From NCBI GenBank assembly GCA_008729055.1, contig SDUX01000002.1, positions 6,797,485 to 6,861,484 of the forward strand: a stretch of DNA of 64,000 nt. The letters run 5' to 3'. Under the pieces are notes generated by a model. That model was not told the origin of the DNA, made no database searches, and saw only the letters and a list, made by a program, of their open reading frames with translations. Of the stretch, positions 33,728 through 44,312 are shown piece by piece; within the stretch, counting starts at the first letter, position 1; every line of letters begins with the position of its first letter. This DNA comes from Pyropia haitanensis (lineage: Eukaryota; Rhodophyta; Bangiophyceae; Bangiales; Bangiaceae). The position numbers and the translations under genes were made by a program.

Positions 33728-34138
33728 TTGCAGTTGTCCCAATTTTGGCGGTTTGGCATGTGTACAAGTGCACAACAGCAGCCACACGACTGCTTCTAGA
33801 CATAAGGGGCACCTAATTGGCTACGGCTGGGAGACCACCTCGAGTAGGGCATTGATTGGTCCAAGAGCAGTTGAGTTCCCCTATATTTTCCCCTGTTTTC
33901 CCCTGGATCTCAGGCAACTTCTTGACCAGAGCAGGCGAGCCAGCTGCAACTTGAGCAGGTCCAGCCGTCGATCTGGTCTGAAATTCCCGGACTGTCGCAC
34001 TGTGTCCTATCTGCGCAACCACTGAGCACGATACTGAGCAGCTATTGGTTAAACCAGCCGATTCTGAGACATGTCATTGGTCATCCACTATTGTGCAGTT
34101 GCACACATGCACATGCGCCAAAATTGGGGCAACAGCAA
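33728..34138. mobile_element. TA-flanked MITE, 411 bp
   Basis: The left end ttgcagttgtcccaattttg and the reverse complement of the right end (ttgctgttgccccaatttt) match closely. Imperfect similarity extends for about 50 bases, including a shared gcatgtg and a gcac end. The element is flanked by TA on both sides (33726-33727 and 34139-34140), as in Tc1/mariner-derived MITEs. It has no coding capacity. Confidence 0.7.
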
Positions 34139-34852
34139 TATGATGGTGTGACGAGAAGCGCAGCGACAGTGCGTACCAGCAGATGAAAAAAAGCCACCAA
34201 AAAAGGACATGATCGACACTTCAACAAGGGTCGACAAGTTGTCGACCAGACCTTCGCCATGGCAGCTCCGCGGTGGCAGCCCCCGGTTAGAGCTGTTAGA
34301 TGCCTACCAAGAAGAAGTACAGCCGTACCCGGCTGTCAGATGGGGTCTTGATGGGCTTGCGGGGTAGACTTTCACACCTGATTAGTCTTGCGACGCCTCA
34401 TGATCGCCGCCTCTAAGCTTCCGATACGGAGTGCACATGTATGTAAGAGATAACTGCCTGAGGCATTACGCTGGAGTGAACACATGCACCAGAGGCCAGA
34501 AGCCAACGTCTCACTCGACTGCCACAGCGACAGCGCGCCCAAGCGCTGCGCAGTGACAACGCGCTCAAGTGCAGACCAGAGACCACGCGCTGAAGTGCTG
34601 AACAGTGGCGGACGGCGGTCAAACAGTGCTTGACACAGCCGCTTATGCTACCGACTCTTGGCGTCCTCGTTCAAAAACCCCGCCAGTCCGGACCCCCCCC
34701 CCCCCTTCCTCCCCCGTCAACTCTTTGACCCCACACCACACCGAGACGCACTTTGTCGCACTTGTACGCATTAAGTGCGATATTTGACCCAGATTCGATG
34801 TCGTTTTACCCTGGTGGGTCGGTGTGCGGGGGTCGACGCAAGTCGTTGCTAA

Positions 34853-35533
34853 GAGCATGTCTATCGGTGAGCCAAAAAGCTATATCCAAAAAGCTATTTT
34901 TTTTTGGCTCCAGCAGAGCGCATGTCTATCGGTGTGGAGCTATTTTTAGCTTTTCCGCCACAAGTTCTTCTGAAGTCCAAAGTGTGGTGGAGACTAGACG
35001 AGCACCACTGCACGCCAGAGGCTGCTCCCATCCCGGACCGGGCTGTGCCACACCCTGCGCGTCTTCTGCACCATCATTCCCGCTCCCCCCCCCCCCTCCC
35101 TCGATCCCCATCCGCGGTCTACGTGGTCACCGTGGAGCACCCCTTCCCAACTATCCCAGCTTGTCTTGCGGGATAGAGGGTGGATGGGCTTGAATGACAA
35201 GCGAGGGGGTACGCAGCTCTTCTGGGGGGATGGAAAAGGGTGGGTGCCGCAAGGGCGGGCAGCAAGGTGCTGGCCGCGCTGCTGCTCCGTCGAAGAAGTC
35301 GCGACAACAACTCCAACGGCCGACCCAACACCAGGTGAAATAAACGGGCTCGCAGCGGGGTGAGTCCCCGATCCACGCCTCTGATTGGCTTAACTATCAA
35401 GCTATCCTCTGAGCCATCCTGCAGAATATAGCTCAGAGGATAGCTTTTTGGCGCACGGATATAGCTTTTTGGCGCACCGATAGACATACTCTGAGCTAAA
35501 AAATGGCATTTTGGCGCACCGATTGACATGCTC
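34853..35533. mobile_element. PIF/Harbinger-like MITE, copy 1 (681 bp)
   Basis: The left end GAGCATGTCTATCGGTGAGC and the reverse complement of the right end (GAGCATGTCAATCGGTGCGC) match. The element is flanked by TAA on both sides (34850-34852 and 35534-35536), fitting the three-base TWA target of PIF/Harbinger elements. Subterminal repeats of gcgccaaaaagctat follow both ends. The interior is GC-rich, has a C-run, and contains no transposase. Confidence 0.75.
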
Positions 35534-35536
35534 TAA

Positions 35537-36363
35537 GACCAATCCCAGCGGTGTCACCGCAACTGCACTTTTAGGGGAGACGCAAAAACACGTACTAGAC
35601 GATGAGTGGACCTCCACCAAACTAAAGAGCGACCCCGAGGCCGACCCTCCCAGCGGCCCGTGACCCTATACTATGCGGTGAGAGGAAGTTATGTACTACT
35701 TGTGCACTTCCCAATAATTCTGCCGCAGCTAGCAGCAATCATGCCGTCCCCAACCTCGTCACCCTCCGTGTTACCTGTCTCTGCCCTACTCATCTCCCCC
35801 CCCCCACCCCCCCGCCCCCCGCGTCCTTCCACCGTTACACCTCTCTTCGCTGCCATGGATACTGTTGCGCCCGCTGCAACGTGGTCCTCTTCATCGGATT
35901 CATCTTCTGGCATGGAGGGAGCTGCTCTCGCAGCGACGGTGGCGGGGGGGAGGAACAATCGAGGCCGGGGCGGGTCAACGGACCACGATGCTGCGCACAG
36001 TGGACGAGAACACTCGCAGTCGTCGAACACCGCCCGTGGATCGGGTGCGTGCAGTGCGCAACACAGGCAGCCATGGGAATTTGTCGAGCTTGCTGGTTTC
36101 CATTGCAATTGAACTCCTCGATGGCTCTCTGGGGCTGGTAGTAGCTCTGGAGTGGGGCCTGGGAGGGGGTCCGTCTCCCCTATACGGGCGCCGCAAAGCT
36201 GACGGGCGTTCCCTATAATGACCGATTATAGCGCGAGCCGCCTACCCATCCCAGCTTTTAGCGTTGCCGCTTGCGGTAAAACCCCACCGCTGGGAAGGTG
36301 CTTTTCCTAACTCTGTACTATAAGTGACGATGCGACCTAAAAACGGCACCGCTGGGATTGCTC
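35537..36363. mobile_element. middle TIR segment between the two inverted copies (827 bp)
   Basis: The ends read GACCAATCCCAGCGGTG and, inverted, GAGCAATCCCAGCGGTG. The flanks are TAA (left) and TTA (right), each shared with the neighbouring element. A related word (ccaccgctgggaagg) recurs near 36287. An open frame from 35741 to 36112 begins MPSPTSSPSVLPV and has a Ser-rich acidic part. It may be the N-terminal remnant of an element protein, but no catalytic motif is present. Confidence 0.55.
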
Positions 36364-36366
36364 TTA

Positions 36367-37607
36367 GAGCATGTCAATCGGTGCGCCAAAATGCCATTTT
36401 TTAGCTCAGAGTATGTCTAACGGTGCGCCAAAAAGCTATATCCGTGCGCCAAAAAGCTATCCTCTGAGCTATATTCTGCAGGATGGCTCAGAGGATAGCT
36501 TGATAGTTAAGCCAATCAGAGGCGTGGATCGGGGACTCACCCCGCGGCGGGCCCGTTCATTCCACCTGGTGTTGGGTCGGCCGTTGGAGTTGTTGCTCCA
36601 CGGTGACCACGAAGACTGCGGATGGGGATCGGGGGAGGGGGGGGGGGAGCGGGGATGATGGTGCAGAAGACGCGCAGGGTGTGGCACAGCCCGGTCCGCG
36701 CTGCGCGGTCAAACCCGTGATCCCGACGAGAGCAGATTTGGGCCTCGTTGAGCGAGTGCGAATCCGCGCGGGGTCGTGCGAATCGCCCCGTGAGCCCCCA
36801 CTGACCGCCTTTTTTTTGTACACCGCCGCACACGCGCGTGGAGGTCAATTTGCACAGTGTGCGAAGCGCTTTTTTTGCTCATACTGATGGAGGTGGTGGA
36901 CGACGACTTTGTCGTCGAAGACGTGGTCACCGGACACAGTGCGGCTCCACATTGGGAGCTATTAGGCGCAAACACTGCACGGTTTCGTGCAGTTTGTGCA
37001 GTGGAGTCTTGCAAACAGTGCAAGTTTAGCACTGCCGGCCGCGATCGTCCCACGTCGGCACACAGCCGCGAGACGGGACTTGGGAGGACGGACCCCCACT
37101 TGGGGCTCTCGCAGTGGTATTTGAGTGCGGCCGATGCGACCTCAGTCCAACTGTCCACAGCCCCCGGCCTCCAGATCGCGCCCCCGCCAACAACAGCAGG
37201 TGACTTGAACGAAGTCATGACCCAAATTATTTCACAATCCCACGGTGAAGTCCGAGGCGTCCGACCGCTGTCGGGTGCTAGACTGCACGGTTTCGCACAA
37301 ACCGCGATCATTGGAGTGCTAAAACTGCACTCCCTGCGCGGCTGCGTGCGACACAGCACTCGCCCCACGGCCTCTCTGAGACCCTTCACCCGCCACGGCA
37401 GGGTCACGGGTTTGACCGCGCAGCGCGGCCGGAATGGGAGCAGCCTCTGGCGTGCAGTGGTGCTCGTCTAGTCTCCACCACACTTTGGACTTCAGAACTT
37501 GTGGCGGAAAAGTTAAAAATAGCTCCACACCGATAGACATGCGCTCTGCGGGAGCCAAAAAAATAGCTTTTGGGATATAGCTTTTTGGCTCACCGATAGA
37601 CATGCAC
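36367..37607. mobile_element. PIF/Harbinger-like element, copy 2, inverted (1.24 kb)
   Basis: Its outer right end is the inverted counterpart of copy 1's left end (gatagacatgc, and the ctcgtctagtctccaccacac arm). Its left end matches copy 1's right end over roughly 190 bases before diverging. Relative to copy 1 it carries an extra interior of about 650 bases (36.73-37.39 kb) and lacks about 160 bases present in copy 1. An open frame from 36890 begins MEVVDDDFVVEDVVTGHSAA; it is not recognisable as transposase. The right flank is TAA. Confidence 0.65.
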
Positions 37608-39525
37608 TAAGATCTCACCCAGCTTTTCAATAGAAAGACAGGCTTGTCGTGGATCCTGTTGTAGGGTGCACTACGCGGCCACCAGTGCTTTCCCGCATGC
37701 ACAACCCACCCGTCCTATCTGGACAGGAGATTCGCCCGGCTGAAGCGTCATCGCCGGGCGCCGCGATCGGGCACCGGGCAACGGCACCGTATGTTGCCCT
37801 GGTGTGCTCCTCTCCAAACAGACCCTGATTTGCTCTGTGGATTGGCTCCTCTCCCAGTGCCATACTTGCCTATCTCGACGGCGAAGCCCCGCGGCCGACG
37901 GCCACAGTGGCTCGGGATAGCTAGCAGTCCGGGCCGGCCCACACTTTGCCGGACTTCCACTCAACCCCCTTGAGTGGCGGCGCCTGCGCAGGTCGCGGGC
38001 GAGGCCAGCGGTCGAAACCTTTGTATCTCGGGACTCCCCACTTGAGCGTTCTCGTTGCCTCGCTGGCCGCGCCTGCTGGTCTGCTCAGTGCGTGTTTGAG
38101 AAGATGTTGAGCACACACAGCACGTCCTGTGCAAGTGACGAGGGGCAAGCACAGCACAAAGCATTGACGCGCCTCCTCCTCGTTATATTTGCGTGTGAGG
38201 GGAGGCGCGCACCTAGGTGCTCAATCCCGAGAGGTGGTCGGAGCCCTCAGTCCAGTTGAAGCAAACAAATCTGAGTCTCTCGATTGCATGTCAATGACCT
38301 TCCCGTCCGTGCATCCCTTCCACATCTATCTTGCTCTTTTTTGAGGAGTAAATGCCGCTAAGCGAGTGGGTCATCCGATGACGTCTGTGGTGTCTTGCTT
38401 GCGTGAGAAGCAGCAGGTCGTGAAAGTGGGATTGAAGCGTCCATCTCTTCTGCACTGTTTCAAATTGAGATTGACGAAGGTATCTCCTTTCGGGTTACAA
38501 TACAATATCTTTGACTTTACTTTCATACTCTATAGAAAGTTGATAATTGCGGCCATACAATCATTGCATAGGACACGCAGCTCAGGCTCCTTCCAAAAAT
38601 AAGCCTCTGAAAATACTACCGGGCTGATGACCACTTCAGTGACTCGGCCACCAGCACCATGGTGGTGGTGACACACGCGTGGCAACTCCTCCCCGTTCAT
38701 GCCAGGCAAGAACTCGGCGACGATTGCACACTTGCCCGCGCCGCCTCCACGTGAACTATCAACTCATCCCCCCAGTGGACGATCATGCGCTCGGCACCGG
38801 CGGCAGATGCGCACACGCTCCACGTGTGCCTCGGCTGCTCAGCCCTCGAGGAACGAGGCTGTATGCCACCTCGGTTCTTGGACAGCCCAGCGGTGCCCCG
38901 CCCTGGTCCTGTGGCAGGTGGGTCTCTTTTGAGGGCGCTCGGCCCAGGCGGCGCCGGTTGCGAGAAGCCCGAAAGAACTGTCGTGAAGCGGGCCATGGGC
39001 GCGAATTACACATTGTGAGGAAGCGCACGAGCAGAGCATGAACTGCTCTTGAAAGTTGTCACGCTGTCGTTCACTGATCAAACAGTTTTAATCAGCGTTG
39101 TTGAATATTTAATCTCTTGTCGAACGTTTCTTCACCAAGGACTTTTCATATATCAGCTAGAATCGTTCGTGATCAGTCGGTATTGGTGGACCCAGGCACA
39201 GCCCATCGGCCATCTCAAATCTCCGCATTCTTCCTTCCACCGCACTCGGTCTGGTGCGACTGGTGCAGCCAGCTTCCGCTGCCCCGAGTCGTGTGTAACT
39301 GCGCACCGGCGCTGCCATGCGCCCATACACTGCCGTACCTCCCCACTGCCGCCCGTGTCGCCCTCAATGCCACGATGAGCCACCCAGAGCCAAAAACGCC
39401 ACCTGTCCCCCCCCAAGATTTCTTCCCACGTCTCTGTTCCGCTTGCCTGCCCCCCCCCCGCTCTTCCTTCCCCCCCCCACCCCTTGTTCCCCTCTGCACT
39501 CCCCAGTGACCCTGTCGATCCCACC

Positions 39526-39743
39526 ATGAAAGCCACCCTCCCTCCCGAACACCACGATCCCACACACGAGAAGCCACCCCCTCCTCAACCCCCTGCCCAC
39601 TCAGCCACAAATCCAGAGGCCAAGCGGGCGACTCGCCGCCCCCCCACCGCGCCGCCGAAGCAGCCCGCAATCGCATGGGCGTGTCCAAGGCCCACGCGCC
39701 ACCGCGGGGGGGCGCCCCGCTGCCAACGCTCGCCTCCGCCTGA
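39526..39743 (+). CDS. possible small protein with a seven-C frame change
   Basis: A well-placed ATG (caccATGa) at 39526 begins MKATLPPEHHDPTHEKPPPP and continues to EAKRATRRPP. At a seven-C run (39639-39645) the neighbouring frame continues HRAAEAARNRMGVSKAHAPP and stops at 39743. The result would be about 72 residues with sensible composition. Without the frame change the open frame runs on as Pro/Arg-rich sequence. The family is not recognised and the call depends on the frame change. Confidence 0.3.
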
Positions 39744-41150
39744 CCGACGGGTGGGCGCGTGCACCCGCGCGCCCGCGCGCCCGCTCGCCCGTCCGGGCGC
39801 CCCCCCGCCCGCTACCCTTTTGCGGCAAGGCGGCGTGGCCGGCCGCCTCCAGCCTACTGGCCACGCCGGCTGGTGGCGCGGTGCCCTCCTCCCTCCCTCG
39901 CCCCCCAAACCAGCCGTGACCCTGTGCGTCCAGTGGCCTGGCCTGCGGCAGGCTGCCGCCGCCACCTCGCCGCGCGGCCGGTGCTCCATGCGGACGGTCG
40001 CGGTGGTGCCGGGGGGAGCAGAGGGGGCGGCAAGAGGCACGGAGGGGGGCGTGTGGGATCAGGAACGGTGGCCGGGTGGGCGGGCGGGTGGGGGGGCACG
40101 TGCGGGTGGCCCTACTGTACCCCACCCACCCCACCCCGTTGCCAACCCCGCCGTTGGATGGATGCTCCAGCCGCTCCGCCGGGCGGCCGGTTGCGCTCCC
40201 ACTTCGTGTGGTGCACGCCCCCCTCACCACCCCCCCAATCCCCCCGCTTCCCCCTCACCCTCTTCCCCCCGCCCCCCGCAGCCAGGTGGCGATTTCCATT
40301 CACCCGCCCACCCCGACCGCTCTTCCCTTGTCCGGCCGCGATTGCCCAAACGCCCGCAGGCACTGCTGTGGGGAGCGGACTGCGCGCGCGTGGCGAGGCG
40401 GGGCGGGGCGAGGCGCCGCGGCGGCGGGCGGGCCGCGCCCACGAGGCTGCCGCCGCCGCTGCCGCCGGGCCGGCCCGGGTGGTGTGTACCGTACGACCCG
40501 GGGCTAGCGGGGAGGGGGTAGGGGGCAGGCGCCCTGCCGGCCTGTCGTACCAGCGGCCGACGTGCGCGCGCTGGGTCTCCCCCCCTCCCCGCTGCGAGGC
40601 AGGGGCGGCGCGGGGCCGGCGGCGTGGCCGGGGCGGCGGCGCGCCGCGGCTCGGCGTGCCGCCGACCGCCACGGCTCGCCCGCGTTTTGCACTGCGGAGG
40701 TGGCGGCGGAGGTGGCAGGGGAGATGCCGTGGCGGCGGCCCCCCCCCCCCCCCCCCCCCCTCAGCGCCTCACGCAGCCCCCCTTCCATGCCAGTAATGCA
40801 TGCCGCAGCCCCCCCCCCACCCCGGCTGCCGCCAGGTCGCGCCAAGGCCACCCGCGCCGCCTGCGCCGGCGCGCACAGGTACTCCAGACGGCCAAACCCG
40901 GTGGCGTGGGCCGGGGGGTTGCGCACCTAACCAGACGCCCTCCGTGTGCTCGCCCTCGCCACTACCGCCGTGGTGTTGGGACCGCCACGCATCGCCCCGC
41001 GTCCGCGCCGCGCAGCACGCCACGAACGTGACCACCGCAGACCCCACGGCTTGTTGCCGCCGCTCGTCCCCCCGCTGCCGGTGCACTACCGGCATGCAAC
41101 GCCCCCAACCACTCCCTGCACTCTCTGGCCGCGCTGCCCACCGCGGCATC
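39744..41150. other. intergenic region upstream of the zinc-finger gene
   Basis: GC-rich sequence with C- and G-runs, including a 20-C run near 40741-40760. Open frames exist in all directions, but none has conserved features. The right end is presumably the promoter and leader of the zinc-finger gene. Confidence 0.35.
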
Positions 41151-42336
41151 ATGGACACGGCCGAGGCGCCCGCTCGTCGTCGGCAGTGCCCTCCCCGCGG
41201 GATGATGCCCGGCCCTCTTCCTACCACCCGGTGGCCGTTGACGCGAGGGCTGGCGCCGACAATGCCGGCGCGGGCACCATCGCCGCCGGTGCCCCTGTCG
41301 GTGACGGCGGCGGCGCCAACGTCGCTGCTGCGGTCGGCCTCGTCGATGACCGCGTCGTCGCCGCTGCAGCTGCGGTCGCCCATTGAGCGGCGGCGGCGGC
41401 TCTCGGTGGAGCCGCCGCTGTGGCGGCGGGCGGTGGCCACCAGGCCGGTCGGGCACTCACCACGGGGGTGCCAGTTGCCGTCGCCGCCGCCTCCGCGATT
41501 GCCGCTGGCGCCGCCACGGGCTGTAACGACCGCCACTACAACCACCACCGCCGCCCCCACCATTCCCGCCACCGCCGCCGCTGCCGACACCGAGTCCGAG
41601 TCGGACGTGTCCGTCGCCACGACAATGACCGACGAAGACGTGCCGCCGCCTGTGAACGCTGCGCCGGTGGCGGCGGCCGCCGCGGCGGACGTGTCAGTGC
41701 GGTCGGCCGCGTGGCTCTCCGCTCAGCCGCCGCCGTCGGTCGCCGCTCTCTCCGCCGCCGCCGCGGGACCGCGGGCGTCCCCGCCTGCGTGGTCGCCAGC
41801 ACCGCCGGCGCAGCCGGCGCACCGGCCGCTAGTGTCGTGGCGACGTGGCGACAGCTACCCAGCACGAGATGCACCGCAGGTGTCCGTCCGGGCGGCGGCC
41901 TGGTCCCCCGCCGAGGCGCTCATGAGCCTCCGCTCGGCGGCGCCGGGCGCCTCGGCACCGCCGGCACCGGTGATGGCGACGGAAAAAGCGACGGTAGGCG
42001 CGGCAGCAGCGGCGGCGGGTCCGCAGCGATCTACCGCGACTGCCTCCACCGCTACCGCCGTAGCGGCGGTTGGCAAGGACAGCTCGGATGAGGAGGACGT
42101 GGCGATTGCGCTGTGGCCGTCCCGCCGCCGACGCGGCGGCGGGTGCCCTCGTGGCAGCCGCCGGTGGCACGCCGACCCGTCGGTCGTGAGTGCGGCGGCG
42201 GCGACCTCGGCGGCGGCATCACCACCACTGCGCTCGTGGCTCGCGCGCGGCGGCGGCGGGGGATGTCCCGCGCCGCGCACGGCGGCGGCTGCCCCACGGC
42301 CGCTCGGGTTGCCGCAGCGCAGGCTGTCTCTACCAC

Positions 42337-42381
<45 letters not shown>

Positions 42382-44312
42382 TGCCGCCGCCGCGGTCACT
42401 GTCGCCGCGGTCGTTGCCCCCACGGCCGTCACTGGCTCCGCGCGGCCGTTCCGCGGCCGAGGTGTCAATGGCGGTGGGGAGCGGGCTGCTGCGCCAGCGC
42501 GGCGGCGGCGCACCACACCCGCCCCTCCCCCCTCCGCGCTTGCTGGGTGTCGCTCCTCCGGTGGTGGTCGAGCGGCGCCCGCTGTCAGGCGGCGTGCCCC
42601 CTCCCGCCGCGACGCTGGCGGTTCAGGCAGCAGAGGACGCGGCGCACGCGGCGTTTGCCGCGTCCGCGGCTGCCGCGGCGGCAGAGTCCGCGGCGGCGGT
42701 CGCGGCCGCGCGGGGTGGGCGGCGCGGCATGGAGGAGAGCGGGTCCCCGCTCAGTGGGGGAGTGGGCGGGCGAGAGGGGGTGGAAGTGCCGGCCGCGGTA
42801 GACCCCGCCGTGCTGCCCTGGCGGTGGCCGCCCCCGCCTCGACCGGGCCGCCTGGCGGGGGTGGCGGCGGTGACGGGCCCGCCGCAGCTGCGTCCGATGG
42901 GGGACTTTGGCGGCTGGCAGCCGCCGCCCGCCCGCCCCTGCACGGCGTTTGCGACCGACGCGGCTGCAGTCGCGGCCGAGGCGGCGGCGGTGGCGTCGCC
43001 CGGTCTCGCCGCGCAGACGGTGCGCGCGTCACTGCCGGCGGTAGCCGAAGGGGGGTGGCCCGCCGCGTCGCAGGGCCGACCCCCGCCGTCGCAGCCCCAG
43101 CCACTCTCGCTGCCGCAGTGGCTGCCTCGACCGCCGCCGCCGTCAACGTTGCCGCTGCTGCCACCACTGGCGCTGGCGGTTCCGCTCGTGCCAGCGGGGG
43201 CGGCGGCGCTAGGCAGGGCGCCGCCGCTCCCCTTGTCCCCCCCCGATGGCTGCGGCGGAGGCTGCGGTGACATTGCCGCCCTCATCTCGCCCATCCTCCC
43301 TCCCCGCCGCCGCGCGCCGCCCACCGAGGCGGCGGCGTCGGCCGCCGCGGCCGTTTACGCCGCGGGGCCACCGCCGGTGGCGCTCCCCCGCCGCCGCCCC
43401 TGCCCCCCCCCCCCGTCCTCCCTCGGCCCGCTCAGCGGCGTCGGCCTCCACCGCCGCGAAAAGGCCACCCCCGGCGGGCTCCCGCTGCCGGTGCTGATGA
43501 AGCCGCCCAAGCGGGGGCGCCCGCCGCCGCTGTGGCCGCCGCTGTCGCCACCTTTGATGCCGAGCCGACCGTCGCAACCGCCGGCCAAGCGGCCGCGCTG
43601 GGCGGGGGCGCCGTCCACAGACGGCGACGGCCGGGAGGGCGCGCCCGCCGTCACGCGGGACGCTGCGCCGGGTGAAAAAGCGCCGCCACCGGCGGCAGCG
43701 GCGGCCGCCGCCATCCCCGCCACCGCCACCGCCGCCGCCGCCGTCACCGCCATCACCGCCACCGCCACCGCCGCCGCCGCCGCCGCCGTCACCGCCGATG
43801 GCGCGCGATCGCCCGCTGCCGCCGCCGCGGGCGTGCCGCGGGAGGACCCCCGCGGCGGCGGCGGCGGCGGTGACGCGGCCCCGCGCCGCGGCGGCGGCGG
43901 CCGCGGACGGCGGGAGCGGCCGCCGCGGGCGCGCGCGCCCATCCCCTCGGACGCCGACGAAGCAGACGCGTACCTGGTGGCGGTGGCCACCGCCGCCGCC
44001 GCGGCGGCTGGCCCTGCCGCCCGGCACGCGGCCGCCCCCGCGGTGCTGCGGTGCACCGCGTGCGAGCGGACCTTCCAGAAGCGCTTCAACGCGCGGCGGC
44101 ACGTGCGGGCGGTGCACCTTGGGCAGCGGCCGCACGCGTGCCCCGTGCGCGGGTGCAGCCACGCGAGCGCCAGCCGCGAGAACCTCGACCGCCACGCGCG
44201 GACGCGCCACCCGAGGCTGCCGCTGCCGCCGGTGGTGTCCCAGCGCGGGGGGAGGGAGTGCGCCGTCGCTGTAGATAGAGGGGAGTGGGGGGTGGGGGGG
44301 GGGACAGGATGA
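41151..44312 (+). CDS. C2H2 zinc-finger protein with two C-terminal fingers
   Basis: Probable nucleic-acid-binding regulator. The frame from the ATG at 41151 (atcATGG) is about 1053 residues; the open frame extends further upstream without a better start. Nearly all of it is Ala/Pro/Ser-rich low complexity with acidic patches (TESESDVSVATTMTDEDVPP). Two adjacent C2H2 fingers lie near the end, from about residue 968. The first is CTACERTF with spacing C-x2-C-x12-H-x4-H, the second CPVRGCSH with C-x4-C-x12-H-x4-H. The linker between them is LGQRPHA, close to the classical TGEKP type. The basic segment before the fingers (GRGRRERPPRARAP) could be a nuclear localisation signal. The frame survives a 12-C run at 43403-43414. 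Target and pathway are unknown. Confidence 0.75.

Larger units (their letters stand above)
32743..39525. other. 6.7-kb AT-richer, transposon-bearing island without clear genes
   Basis: GC content falls sharply at about 32.8 kb and rises again near 39.5 kb. The island contains one TA-flanked TIR element (33728-34138) and a cluster of three TWA-flanked PIF/Harbinger-like segments (34853-37607). The remaining sequence shows only short open frames of mixed composition on both strands, and none looks like a known host protein or a transposase. I see no tRNA or rRNA gene. Confidence 0.6.

Noticed and set aside
32743..39525. tRNA or rRNA genes in the AT-richer island
   Set aside because: I found no cloverleaf-type arms with the TTCGA loop signature and no conserved rRNA stretches on reading both strands.
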